41,945 nucleotides of DNA. Origin: Anaerolineae bacterium (GTDB taxonomy: Bacteria; Chloroflexota; Anaerolineae; Aggregatilineales; Phototrophicaceae). Of this stretch, positions 26,924 through 34,817 are shown piece after piece (position 1 is the first letter of the stretch; each line of letters begins with the position of its first letter). The notes beneath the pieces were generated by a model. The model worked only from the letters and a program-made list of their open reading frames with translations. It was not told the origin of the DNA and searched no databases. The DNA is taken from NCBI GenBank assembly GCA_019912965.1, contig JAIOHM010000124.1:1-41945 (forward strand), in the 5' to 3' direction. Made by a program: the position numbers and the translations under genes.

Positions 26924-27775
26924 ATGAAGTTTGGGGTAAACGGCTGGGTGTGGGTTTCGCCGTTGACGACCGATGAACTGAAAACCCTTGCGCCCAAAGT
27001 GAAACACATGGGCTTCGATATGCTCGAAGTCCCTATCGAAGGATTGAACGATCTGGATTTTGCTGCAGGCGCGCAAATCCTCAAAGCTAACGGATTAGGC
27101 GCAAGCACCTGTGCCGCGATGGGGCCAGACCGTGATCTCATTCACGGCGATTCGGCCATCCGCGAAAATGGTATGAGTTACATCCGCCAGTGTATTGATG
27201 CCACCCATACATTGGGCGCGACCAATCTGGTTGGGCCAATCTTCTCGGCAGTGGGGCGGGTTTGGCAGCAGACGCCGGATGACCGCGCTAAAGATGTCGA
27301 TTTGCTGGTGCAAAACCTCAGCACATTAGCCAAATACGCGGGCGACAAAGGCGTTGTGCTGGGCATCGAACCCCTCAACCGCTTTGAAACCAGTTTCATC
27401 AACACCGCCGACCAAGCGATTGAAATTATTGACCGCGTGAATCATCCCTCCTGCCAGATCATGCTGGACAGCTTCCACATGAACATCGAAGAAAAATCGT
27501 TGGGCGCAGCCATCCGCAAAACGGGTAAACGGCTGTGTCATTTCCATGCCTGCGAGAATGATCGCGGGGCGCCCGGTTCGGGCAATGTGACATGGAACGA
27601 AGTTGGGCAGGCTTTACGCGATATTGGGTTTGACGGGCCGGTAGTGATTGAGTCCTTCACCAGCAAGGTTAAGACGATTGCCCGTGCAGCGGCCATCTGG
27701 CGTTCGTTTGAACGCAGTCAGGACGCGTTGGCCGAGAACGGCGTGGAATTTTTGAAACGGCTGCTGGCCGGATAA
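26924..27775 (+). CDS. D-tagatose/D-psicose 3-epimerase-family ketose epimerase
   Basis: A 283-residue TIM-barrel enzyme. Metal-site and catalytic residues match the ketose 3-epimerase pattern: E149 (GIEPLNRFET), D182 with H185 (MLDSFHMNIEE), H208 (CHFHACENDRG) and E243 (VVIESFTS). E155 and R214 also occupy the expected places. Spacing is the same as I recall for the Pseudomonas cichorii D-tagatose 3-epimerase, shifted by three. A D-tagatose 3-epimerase-like reaction on a free ketose, or on a related 3-keto sugar, is likely. GGAGC precedes the ATG, 24 bases after the ATPase pair. It is similar to the protein at 33859-34746. Confidence 0.88.
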   Translation: MKFGVNGWVWVSPLTTDELKTLAPKVKHMGFDMLEVPIEGLNDLDFAAGAQILKANGLGASTCAAMGPDRDLIHGDSAIRENGMSYIRQCIDATHTLGATNLVGPIFSAVGRVWQQTPDDRAKDVDLLVQNLSTLAKYAGDKGVVLGIEPLNRFETSFINTADQAIEIIDRVNHPSCQIMLDSFHMNIEEKSLGAAIRKTGKRLCHFHACENDRGAPGSGNVTWNEVGQALRDIGFDGPVVIESFTSKVKTIARAAAIWRSFERSQDALAENGVEFLKRLLAG

Positions 27776-27791
27776 GGGGAAACAAAGCAAC

Positions 27792-28520
27792 ATGGCTTCA
27801 AAATACTTCGGCCCCATCAAGTGGCTGGGCGGCATAGCAATCATCGCTTTTGCAATTGCGCTGATTTTCCCGGTGATTGGTAATGCGCTGTTTTCGGAAG
27901 CACTACGCAGGGCGGTGCTCATCAACGCGGTTCCGTTCTTCGCGGCGTTTGTCGGTGTGCTGCTGTTGTTCATTCTGGTGATCGTTTTGGTGGCGATGCG
28001 TTACAACGGCAAAATTCCGAGTCGGACGTATCAAAGTGTGGAATACGTCATCATGGGCGGCATTCTGTTCGGTGTGTTTTGCCTGTTTCAGCCGTTTTCG
28101 TTTGTGCCTTACCGTTATGGTTTTCTGCTGCTGCTGATTTCCACGCTGTCGTTCATCTTGTGGAGTCATGTGGTCGGCGGCAACCGCAAATTAGATGCTG
28201 CCTTGCCTCCATTGAGCGCGAAAGCCAATATCGCTGGCTTGATTGCGGGCGGGCTGGTGATCGTTGTGTTAATGGCGGCGATCATCTCGGTGAATGCGCC
28301 CAAACCGCCCTATGGCGTCCGTGAACGTACCTACAACTCATATTCTGACGAACGTAAGGCGGAAGTAGCGGTCGCCGCGACACAGGAATTTAATACCGTT
28401 GAACTGCCATTTATGCTCATCTTTAATCTGTTCCCGGCGGCTGTGGTATTCTTCGTCGTGCGCGAAGCCTTTGCCGACCGCCGCGAAACGGTGCTGGCAG
28501 CCGTACCTGCCGTTGGCTGA
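27792..28520 (+). CDS. Polytopic membrane protein of unknown function in the transport operon
   Basis: A 242-residue protein that I do not recognise. Hydrophobic segments lie near residues 10-30 ([20 protein letters not shown]), 45-68 ([23 protein letters not shown]), 88-107, 109-127 ([20 protein letters not shown]), 146-166 ([21 protein letters not shown]) and 204-224. A soluble loop of about 40 residues ([22 protein letters not shown]) separates the last two. It sits between two TIM-barrel epimerases, 16 bases after the first, so it is surely co-transcribed with the transporter. Glycerol-type ABC operons of other bacteria also encode a small extra membrane protein; whether this is an analogue is a guess. 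Confidence 0.7.
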   Translation: MASKYFGPIKWLGGIAIIAFAIALIFPVIGNALFSEALRRAVLINAVPFFAAFVGVLLLFILVIVLVAMRYNGKIPSRTYQSVEYVIMGGILFGVFCLFQPFSFVPYRYGFLLLLISTLSFILWSHVVGGNRKLDAALPPLSAKANIAGLIAGGLVIVVLMAAIISVNAPKPPYGVRERTYNSYSDERKAEVAVAATQEFNTVELPFMLIFNLFPAAVVFFVVREAFADRRETVLAAVPAVG

Positions 28521-28559
28521 GGAGCTTAAAAAGATTTCATCACAATAAGGAAGGACAAT

Positions 28560-29561
28560 ATGGCAAGACCTGTTACACTGTTTACTGGACAATGGGCGGA
28601 TTTGACGCTCGATACGCTGGCCGAAATGGTCGCTGGTTGGGGATATGATGGCTTGGAACTGGCCTGCTGGGGTGACCATTTTGAGGTCGATAAAGCCCTT
28701 TCGCAGGATGGGTATATTCAGAGTCGTCATGACATCCTCGCCAAACATGGGCTGGAATGCTTTGCCATCAGTAACCATCTGGTGGGGCAGTGCGTCTCGG
28801 ATGCCATGATTGACGACCGCCACAAGAGCATTCTGCCGCCGCGTTTGTGGGGCGATGGCAGTGCGGAAGGGGTGCGCCAGCGCGCCGCGCAGGAAATGAA
28901 AGACACCGCCAAAGCCGCGAAGTTGATGGGCGTGGGCGTGGTCAACGGCTTCACAGGCAGCCCGATCTGGCACATGATTTATCGCTTCCCGCCGACCTCG
29001 GATGCCATGATCGATGCGGGATATAAAGAATTTGCCGACCGCTGGAATCCGATTCTGGATGAGTTCGATAAGCAGGGTGTTCGCTTTGCTTTGGAAGCCC
29101 ATCCCTCCGAAATCGCCTACGATATTTACACGGCGGAAAAGACGCTGGCGGCGCTCAATCACCGCAAAGCCTTCGGCTTCAACTTCGACCCCAGCCACTT
29201 CATTCACCAACAGTTTGACCCGGTGAACTTCATCAATGCCTTCCCGGATCGCATCTATCATGTCCATGTGAAAGATTCCAAAGTCACGCTGAACGGGCAT
29301 AGCAGCATTCTGGGTTCACATCTCGGCTTTGGTGATTATCGGCGCGGTTGGGATTTTGTTTCGCCCGGTCACGGTGATATGGATTTGGAAGGCATCGTCC
29401 GTGCCCTGAACCGCATTGGCTATGATGGGCCGCTTTCCGTCGAATGGGAAGACAGCGGTATGGATCGGGAACACGGCGCGTCGGAGTCGGTCGATTTTGT
29501 AAAGAGCACCGATTTCACGCCGTCAAACGTCGCTTTTGACGCTGCTTTTGAAAAGAAATAA
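28560..29561 (+). CDS. Sugar phosphate isomerase/epimerase-family TIM-barrel protein
   Basis: A 333-residue xylose-isomerase-like TIM barrel. Likely metal ligands are E179 (FALEAHPSE), D210 (FNFDPSHF), H236 (HVHVKDS) and E295 (LSVEWEDSG). The stretch [24 protein letters not shown] is typical of the subgroup encoded beside Gfo/Idh/MocA dehydrogenases; some members act on 3-keto sugars or as subunits of C-glycoside-cleaving enzymes. No partner of the small DUF6379 type is visible here. GGAAGGAC precedes the ATG, and the dehydrogenase gene follows ten bases later. The precise reaction is unknown. Confidence 0.85.
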   Translation: MARPVTLFTGQWADLTLDTLAEMVAGWGYDGLELACWGDHFEVDKALSQDGYIQSRHDILAKHGLECFAISNHLVGQCVSDAMIDDRHKSILPPRLWGDGSAEGVRQRAAQEMKDTAKAAKLMGVGVVNGFTGSPIWHMIYRFPPTSDAMIDAGYKEFADRWNPILDEFDKQGVRFALEAHPSEIAYDIYTAEKTLAALNHRKAFGFNFDPSHFIHQQFDPVNFINAFPDRIYHVHVKDSKVTLNGHSSILGSHLGFGDYRRGWDFVSPGHGDMDLEGIVRALNRIGYDGPLSVEWEDSGMDREHGASESVDFVKSTDFTPSNVAFDAAFEKK

Positions 29562-29571
29562 CCGGAGGTAA

Positions 29572-30765
29572 ATGATGAGTGATAGTGGATTCACCAGCAT
29601 GGCCGCCGGACAAACCGAGGTGGAAGCCCCGGAACTCGGCGTCGGGATGCTGGGTTATGCCTTTATGGGTAAGGCGCATACCAACGCGCTGAAGAAACTA
29701 CCGTACATGATGTATCCGCCCGTTGCCCGTCCGCGTTTGGTTGCCATCTGCGGACGCAGCGAAGAAGCCACCGCCGCCGCTGCCAGCCGTTACGGCTACG
29801 AAGGCTACTATACCGACTGGCGCAAGATGCTAGAAAACCCGGCGATTCAGGTATTTGATAACGGCGGCCCAAATGACGCTCATGCCGAACCGTGTATCGC
29901 GGCGGCGCAGGCGGGCAAACATGTGTTTTGTGAAAAGCCGTTGGCGCGTACTGCTGAAGAAGCCAAAGGGATGCTCGATGCCGTCGAAAAGGCGGGCGTC
30001 AAACATATGGTGGCCTTCAACTACCGTTTTGTCCCGGCGATTGTGCAGGCCAAGAAGCTGATTGAAAGCGGCGCATTGGGGCGAATTTTCCACTTCCGTG
30101 CGGTGTATCTGCAAGAATGGATTATCGACCCGAACTTCCCCAAAATCTGGCGCTTGGATAAAAAAGTCGCAGGCAGCGGCGCATTGGGCGATTTGGGCGC
30201 GCACATTATCGACTTGGGACGTTACCTTGTGGGCGATGTCAAAAGCGTGATGGGCATGACCCGCACCTTCATTGAAAATCGCCCGCTGCCGGATGGCTCT
30301 GGCATGGGCAAAGTCGATGTGGACGACGCCTTTACTGCGCTTTTGGATTTTGAGAACGGCGCATTGGGTACAGTTGAGGCTTCGCGCTTCTGTCAGGGGC
30401 GCAAGAATTACAACTGCCTCGAAATTAACGGCGAGAAGGGTTCGATTCAATTCAACCTCGAACGCCTGAGTGAACTCAACGTGTTTTGGGCAGATGAAGA
30501 ACCGAAAGAAACGCGCGGCTTCCACACTACCATCATTGGTGAGCAGTACCATCCCTACATGGAAAATTGGTGGCCTTCAGCTCATTTGATTGGATGGGAA
30601 CATTCGTTCGTACACGAATTCTACCATTTCTTCGATGCCATCGTCAACAATAAGCCCGTTGCTCCCTACGGCGCGGACTTTGTAGATGGCTATCGCAATG
30701 CTGTGATCTGCGATGCGATTGTCGCGTCAGCGCAGGGCAAACGCGCGGTTGATATTAAGTATTAA
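29572..30765 (+). CDS. Gfo/Idh/MocA family oxidoreductase
   Basis: A 397-residue dehydrogenase with a perfect GGAGGT three bases before its first ATG; the second ATG at 29575 is equally possible. The nucleotide fold starts ELGVGMLGYAFMGKAHTNAL. The EKP lysine lies in VFCEKPLARTAEEA, and GALGDLGAHIIDLGRYLVGDV has the active-site aspartate/histidine. Motifs and neighbours fit the pair of a dehydrogenase making a keto sugar and an isomerase handling it. The substrate is unknown. A 69-base gap with an imperfect hairpin separates it from the Tm-1-like gene. Confidence 0.9.
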   Translation: MMSDSGFTSMAAGQTEVEAPELGVGMLGYAFMGKAHTNALKKLPYMMYPPVARPRLVAICGRSEEATAAAASRYGYEGYYTDWRKMLENPAIQVFDNGGPNDAHAEPCIAAAQAGKHVFCEKPLARTAEEAKGMLDAVEKAGVKHMVAFNYRFVPAIVQAKKLIESGALGRIFHFRAVYLQEWIIDPNFPKIWRLDKKVAGSGALGDLGAHIIDLGRYLVGDVKSVMGMTRTFIENRPLPDGSGMGKVDVDDAFTALLDFENGALGTVEASRFCQGRKNYNCLEINGEKGSIQFNLERLSELNVFWADEEPKETRGFHTTIIGEQYHPYMENWWPSAHLIGWEHSFVHEFYHFFDAIVNNKPVAPYGADFVDGYRNAVICDAIVASAQGKRAVDIKY

Positions 30766-30780
30766 ACCTGTGGGGAATGC

Positions 30781-30805
30781 AGGGGCGACCAACCCGGTTG
30801 CCCCT
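30781..30805. repeat. REP-like hairpin between the dehydrogenase and the Tm-1-like gene
   Basis: AGGGGCGACC and GGTTGCCCCT form a 10-bp stem with one G-U wobble and the loop AACCC. It is G+C-rich compared with the AT-rich bases after it. It may be an mRNA-stabilising or attenuating hairpin or a member of a dispersed palindromic repeat family. Confidence 0.5.
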
Positions 30806-30843
30806 ACTCAAAATTAAAAATCTTTCTTTTAGGATTGACTTTT

Positions 30844-32049
30844 ATGACCAAAACAATTGCTATTTTTGGCGCGCTGGATACCAAAGGTCAAGAGTTCGCC
30901 TTCCTCAAAGCCGAGATTGAAAAGCGCGGCTGCAAAACATTGGTAGTCGATATCGGGGTGCTGGGCGAACCTGCTTTTCCGGCGGATATTCCAAGCCAAC
31001 AAGTTGCTGCTGCGGGTGGCGCGAACCTTAGCGATTTGATCGCTGGGGCTGACCGGGGCGCGGCGATGGCGGTCATGGGGCAGGGTGCGGCCAAAATTGC
31101 CCAACAGCTTTACGCCGACCGCAAAATCGACGGCATTATCTCAATGGGCGGCGGCGGTGGTTCATCGGTTGGCACAGCAGCGATGCGTGCGCTCCCGGTG
31201 GGCTTCCCCAAAGTCATGGTTTCAACAGTTGCCTCCGGTGATACCAGCGGATTCGTCGGCAGCAGCGACATCACCATGATGTATTCCGTTGTCGATGTGG
31301 CGGGCATCAACCGCATCAGCCGCATGATTTACACCAACGCGGCGGGCGCGATTGTTGGCATGGTGGAGGGCGAACCCACACAGACCGAAGATAAGCCGAT
31401 TATCGCCGTGACCATGTTTGGCAATACCACCCGCGCGGTCAATCAGGCACGCGGTTTGCTGGAAGCAGCGGGTTATGAAGTGCTGGTTTTCCATGCCACA
31501 GGCAGCGGCGGACGCACGATGGAATCGCTCATCAATGATGGCCTGATTACAGGCGTGTTGGATATGACTACCACCGAATGGGCGGATGAACTGCTGGGTG
31601 GAGTCCTGAGCGCGGGTTCAGCCCGTTTGGATGCCGCAGCGCACAAAGGCATCCCGCAGGTGGTCGTCCCCGGCTGCATTGATATGTGCAACTTTTGGGC
31701 GATGGATACCGTGCCGGAAAAATATCGCGGACGCAATCTGTATGCATGGAATCCCAACATCACCTTGATGCGTACCACGCCGGAAGAAAACGCCCAACTC
31801 GGCAGCATCTTTGCGGAAAAACTCAACAAGGCAACTGCCCCGGTCGCGGTTTATATCCCGGTGATGGGCGTCTCCGAACTGGATGTCGAGGGCAAGCAGT
31901 TTTATTTACCGGAAGCATTAGAGGCTTTTACCCACGCGCTGAAAACTCACTTACGGGGCGATATTCCCGTGACCGAAATGCAGGTCGATATTAACGATCC
32001 CGCGTTTTCGGAAGCGACAGTCGAAGCCTTGCTGAACATGTTGAATTAG
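30844..32049 (+). CDS. Tm-1-like ATP-binding domain protein (UPF0261 family)
   Basis: A 401-residue protein of the family named after the N-terminal domain of the tomato virus-resistance protein Tm-1. ATG 30844 is chosen, with AGGA nine bases upstream; an in-frame TTG at 30835 is the alternative. Family landmarks are IAIFGALDTKGQEFAFL, VVDIGVLGEP, the glycine-rich IISMGGGGGSSVGTAAM loop, VASGDTSGFVGSSDI, IAVTMFGNTTRAV, VFHATGSGGRTMESLI and VVPGCIDMCNFW. The two lobes are joined by a short linker of about 11 residues (VEGEPTQTEDK). In plants this domain is fused to a TIM barrel, which here is the next gene. The bacterial reaction is not established to my knowledge; the operon suggests a step in sugar-acid catabolism. 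Confidence 0.88.
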   Translation: MTKTIAIFGALDTKGQEFAFLKAEIEKRGCKTLVVDIGVLGEPAFPADIPSQQVAAAGGANLSDLIAGADRGAAMAVMGQGAAKIAQQLYADRKIDGIISMGGGGGSSVGTAAMRALPVGFPKVMVSTVASGDTSGFVGSSDITMMYSVVDVAGINRISRMIYTNAAGAIVGMVEGEPTQTEDKPIIAVTMFGNTTRAVNQARGLLEAAGYEVLVFHATGSGGRTMESLINDGLITGVLDMTTTEWADELLGGVLSAGSARLDAAAHKGIPQVVVPGCIDMCNFWAMDTVPEKYRGRNLYAWNPNITLMRTTPEENAQLGSIFAEKLNKATAPVAVYIPVMGVSELDVEGKQFYLPEALEAFTHALKTHLRGDIPVTEMQVDINDPAFSEATVEALLNMLN

Positions 32050-32072
32050 GATTTTATTGCTCTGCATTTGCT

Positions 32073-32107
32073 CCCCTCGCCCTGAGGGAGAGGGGCAGGG
32101 GGTGAGG
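32073..32107 (+). repeat. REP-like palindromic repeat (copy 1)
   Basis: CCCCT and AGGGG enclose an inner CCC-TGA-GGG stem, followed by the tail CAGGGGGTGAGGG. The same design, a CCCCTC-type stem followed by a G-rich GGGGGTGAGG tail, occurs at 38607-38646 and at the right edge. It fills the gap between the Tm-1-like and TIM-barrel genes. Confidence 0.6.
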
Positions 32108-32127
32108 GCTAAACGTCAGGGGGAAAC

Positions 32128-32955
32128 ATGGCAATTGCACGGAGCGAAATTTTGCGCCGTTTGCACGAACAGCGCAGCGCCGGAAAACCCATCATCGGTA
32201 CGGGCGCGGGTACTGGCATCTCGGCGAAGTTTGAAGAAGCGGGCGGCACAGACCTGATTATCATCTACAATTCCGGGCGCTATCGCATGGCGGGGCGCGG
32301 CTCACTGGCTGGTCTGATGGCTTATGGAGACGCCAACGCGATTGTGATGGAGATGGCTGGCGAGGTTTTGCCTGTCGTCAAAAATACGCCTGTGCTGGCT
32401 GGTGTGAATGGCACAGACCCGTTCCGCGTGATGCCTTATTTTCTGAAGCAGGTGAAGGACATCGGCTTTTCCGGTGTCCAGAACTTCCCGACGGTTGGCC
32501 TGTTCGATGGCATCATGCGGCAAAATCTGGAAGCTACCGAGATGGGCTACGACAAAGAAGTTGAGATGATTCGCCTCGCCCATGAGATTGATCTGTTTAC
32601 ATCGCCTTATGTGTTTAATCCCGACGAGGCACGGGCGATGACCCACGCGGGCGCGGATTTGCTGGTGTGCCACCTCGGATTAACGACGGCGGGCAGCATC
32701 GGGGCGGGAGTTGCACCTTCGTTGGACGATGGTATCGCGCGGGTGATGGAAATGGCCGAAGCGATACGGCAGATCAGGAAAGATGCGCTGGTCATCTGTC
32801 ACGGCGGCCCGCTGGACGAGCCTGAAAATGTGGGTTATGCGCTCAAGCGGATGCCCGGAATTGCCGGATTTTATGGCGCATCCAGCGCCGAACGACTGCC
32901 CGTTGAACGTGCCATCAAAGCGCAGATCGAAGCCTTTAAATCACTGTCTCAATAG
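32128..32955 (+). CDS. Phosphoenolpyruvate-hydrolase-family TIM-barrel protein (Tm-1 C-terminal-domain-like)
   Basis: A 275-residue protein of the PEP-hydrolase/TIM-barrel signal-transduction family. Landmarks are [42 protein letters not shown] in three stretches, [41 protein letters not shown] and [14 protein letters not shown], with [13 protein letters not shown] near the end. GGGGGAAAC precedes the ATG. The plant protein Tm-1 joins a domain like this to a UPF0261 domain, so the gene and its upstream neighbour correspond to its two halves. The two bacterial proteins probably form one functional unit, with a reaction still unassigned. Confidence 0.88.
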   Translation: MAIARSEILRRLHEQRSAGKPIIGTGAGTGISAKFEEAGGTDLIIIYNSGRYRMAGRGSLAGLMAYGDANAIVMEMAGEVLPVVKNTPVLAGVNGTDPFRVMPYFLKQVKDIGFSGVQNFPTVGLFDGIMRQNLEATEMGYDKEVEMIRLAHEIDLFTSPYVFNPDEARAMTHAGADLLVCHLGLTTAGSIGAGVAPSLDDGIARVMEMAEAIRQIRKDALVICHGGPLDEPENVGYALKRMPGIAGFYGASSAERLPVERAIKAQIEAFKSLSQ

Positions 32956-32980
32956 CATGATCGCATAACATTCGCTGCGT

Positions 32981-33010
32981 TTGACAGGATTTACACCAGC
33001 ACGTTACAAT
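32981..33010 (+). promoter_or_regulatory. Promoter of the GntR gene (module copy 2)
   Basis: TTGACA (32981-32986) and TACAAT (33005-33010) are spaced by 18 bases. The operator begins six bases after the -10, exactly as at 21123-21130. It probably drives the regulator and the genes to 38582. Confidence 0.72.
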
Positions 33011-33016
33011 AGCTGC

Positions 33017-33040
33017 ATACACCCTGTATACAGGGTGTAT
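33017..33040. promoter_or_regulatory. Perfect 24-bp palindromic operator (GntR type, copy 2)
   Basis: Identical over all 24 bases to the site at 21130-21153, with half-site ATACACCCTGTA. It lies 36 bases before the GntR start codon, implying autoregulation, and its twin implies joint control of the upstream operon. Confidence 0.85.
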
Positions 33041-33076
33041 ACCGGGGCGACAAACAGGCTGAAACGGAACAATTGA

Positions 33077-33793
33077 GTGATAACAGACAAGCACCGTATC
33101 ATGGGAAAATTAGAAGATTATCTAGCCCAACAAACGGAAATGAATGATGGCACCCGACGCCTGCGCGAAGTGGCCTATGACCGTATTAAAGATGCGTTGC
33201 AGCACGCGGGTCTAGAACCGGGAGAAGCCCTTTCGGAAGTGCAGCTTTCCAAATTCTTGGGCATCAGCCGGACGCCCATCCGCGAAGCCTTGCAGCAGCT
33301 TGCCCAAGAGGGAATGGTGCAGGTCATTCCGGGGCGGGCGGTTACAGTGGCGTCCCGTTCGTTGAAAGATGTGCTGGACGTGGTGCATGTTCGTTCGCTG
33401 CTGGAGCCGGAAGTGGCCCGTTTGACGGCGGAGGTGGCGAGTGATGAACAAATTGAACGGCTGGTGTATTCCATCGAAAAAATGGAGGAAGCCCTTCGGG
33501 AAGATAATTATGAGGCCTGGACGAAAGCCGATGTGATCTTCCATGAAACCATCCAGCAAGCCTGCCCGAACCAGCTTTTGGCGGAAACCGTCGTGCAGCT
33601 TCGCAACCGCGTTCACGTCATAGCCAATCGTTATTCCAAGCATATGCCGGGGCGTTTGGAAGCCTGTACCGCCGAACATCGCCGCGTCGTCGAAGCCATC
33701 GCTAAACATGATGCCAAAGAGTCCGAGGAGGCCATGCGCGACCACATTTATAAACTGCGCGAAAGCATGTTTAACCGTTTGTCATATGGATAA
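33077..33793 (+). CDS. GntR-family transcriptional regulator with FCD ligand domain
   Basis: A 238-residue regulator. GTG 33077 has GGAA seven bases upstream; ATG 33101, eight codons later, is the alternative. The winged helix covers roughly residues 23-85, with ALSEVQLSKFLGISRTPIREALQQLAQEGMV split around the recognition helix. The FCD domain that follows has the usual metal ligands in KADVIFHETIQQ, AEHRRVVEAI and RDHIYKLRES. Members of this group typically sense sugar acids or other carboxylates. The identical palindromes before this gene and before the binding-protein gene make it the likely local regulator of the whole region from 21384 to 38582. Confidence 0.93.
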   Translation: MITDKHRIMGKLEDYLAQQTEMNDGTRRLREVAYDRIKDALQHAGLEPGEALSEVQLSKFLGISRTPIREALQQLAQEGMVQVIPGRAVTVASRSLKDVLDVVHVRSLLEPEVARLTAEVASDEQIERLVYSIEKMEEALREDNYEAWTKADVIFHETIQQACPNQLLAETVVQLRNRVHVIANRYSKHMPGRLEACTAEHRRVVEAIAKHDAKESEEAMRDHIYKLRESMFNRLSYG

Positions 33794-33803
33794 TGTTTTT
33801 ACC

Positions 33804-33820
33804 GTGAGCTTTTCGCTCAC
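33804..33820 (+). repeat. Short hairpin after the GntR gene
   Basis: GTGAGC and GCTCAC form a 6-bp stem with the loop TTTTC, just downstream of the regulator stop. No U tract follows. It may lower expression of the following genes relative to the regulator or be incidental. Confidence 0.35.
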
Positions 33821-33858
33821 ATCCACAAATATTTACACAAAGATGAGGAGCTTGGATC

Positions 33859-34746
33859 ATGAAAATTTGTATGCATAACTGGATGCGCCCGGAACCCATT
33901 GAAAACACCATCGACCGCATGAAGCGGCTGGGCTACGATGGCATTCAGATTATGGGCGAACCCCGCAAATATGACTGGAAACACGTTCGCGGTTTATTAG
34001 ATAAAAATAATCTTCAGTGCTTTGGTTCTGTCAGCATTATGGTTAAAGGGCGTGATCTGATTCACGCCGACCCCTACTACCGCGAAATGACCATTGCTTA
34101 CCTCAAAGAATGCCTCGATATGGTTCATGCGCTGGGCGGCAATATTTTTACCCTCGTCCCCAGCGAAGTCGGCAAGATTGTGGCGATGGCTGATGCCGAA
34201 ACCGAGTGGGGCTGGGCGGTTGAAGGCATCAAGCAGGTTGCCGACCATGCCAGCAAACTGGGCATCCGCATTGGCCTCGAACCCCTGAACCGTTTTGAAA
34301 CCAACTTCCTCAATCGTCACGATCAGGCACTGCGTCTAGCTGCCGATGTCGGCGGCGATGTTGGTGTTTGCCTCGACGCCTTCCACATCAATATTGAAGA
34401 AGCAGACCCCTATCAAGCCATTCTGACCACCGCCCGCGCGGGCAAATTGGTGGACTTCCATGTTGCGGATAACAACCGATTCCCACCGGGACAGGGCAAT
34501 CTGGATTGGGCGAAGCTGATTTCGACACTCAAAGAAGGTGGTTACAACAACCAGCTTACGGTTGAATTCGTCGTGCCGCTGGATCGTTCACCTCTGGCCG
34601 CAAAAATGGAAGATGCTGGGACGACCGCTACCGAAGCCGAACTCAAGTTCATCCGCGATCATGGCAGCGACTTGATGAGCGATGCTGAGTATTCGCGTCA
34701 TGTTGAAGCCTCCATCAAGCACCTGCGCGCCAGCGGTGCCAACTAA
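33859..34746 (+). CDS. Sugar phosphate isomerase/epimerase (ketose 3-epimerase-like)
   Basis: A 295-residue TIM barrel similar to the epimerase at 26924. Metal-site residues are E141 (IGLEPLNRFETNF), D173 with H176 (CLDAFHINIEEAD), H201 (DFHVADNNRFPPGQG) and E236 (LTVEFVV). R207 is also in the usual position. The N-terminus MKICMHNWMRPEPIENTIDRM and a longer C-terminal end (DHGSDLMSDAEYSRHVEAS) set it apart from its paralogue. GAGGAGC precedes the ATG. It begins the second enzyme block of the regulon. The substrate is probably a ketose or keto sugar acid that differs from that of the first enzyme. Confidence 0.87.
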   Translation: MKICMHNWMRPEPIENTIDRMKRLGYDGIQIMGEPRKYDWKHVRGLLDKNNLQCFGSVSIMVKGRDLIHADPYYREMTIAYLKECLDMVHALGGNIFTLVPSEVGKIVAMADAETEWGWAVEGIKQVADHASKLGIRIGLEPLNRFETNFLNRHDQALRLAADVGGDVGVCLDAFHINIEEADPYQAILTTARAGKLVDFHVADNNRFPPGQGNLDWAKLISTLKEGGYNNQLTVEFVVPLDRSPLAAKMEDAGTTATEAELKFIRDHGSDLMSDAEYSRHVEASIKHLRASGAN

Positions 34747-34762
34747 TTCATCATCTTTATGC

Positions 34763-34783
34763 GGGGCGTCTTATGGGCGCCCC
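34763..34783 (+). repeat. Leader hairpin before the second Tm-1-like gene
   Basis: GGGGCG and CGCCCC form a 6-bp stem with a nine-base loop that contains an in-frame ATG at 34773. Sequestering that ATG supports the later start at 34818 for the following gene. Confidence 0.4.
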
Positions 34784-34817
34784 AATATCAAAATATTCTT
34801 TCAAACAGGTCTTATTT

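Noticed and set aside
28338..29300. 320-codon open frame opposite the epimerase gene
   Set aside because: It is a shadow of the TIM-barrel gene at 28560-29561, with histidine- and arginine-rich composition typical of antisense frames and no motif.
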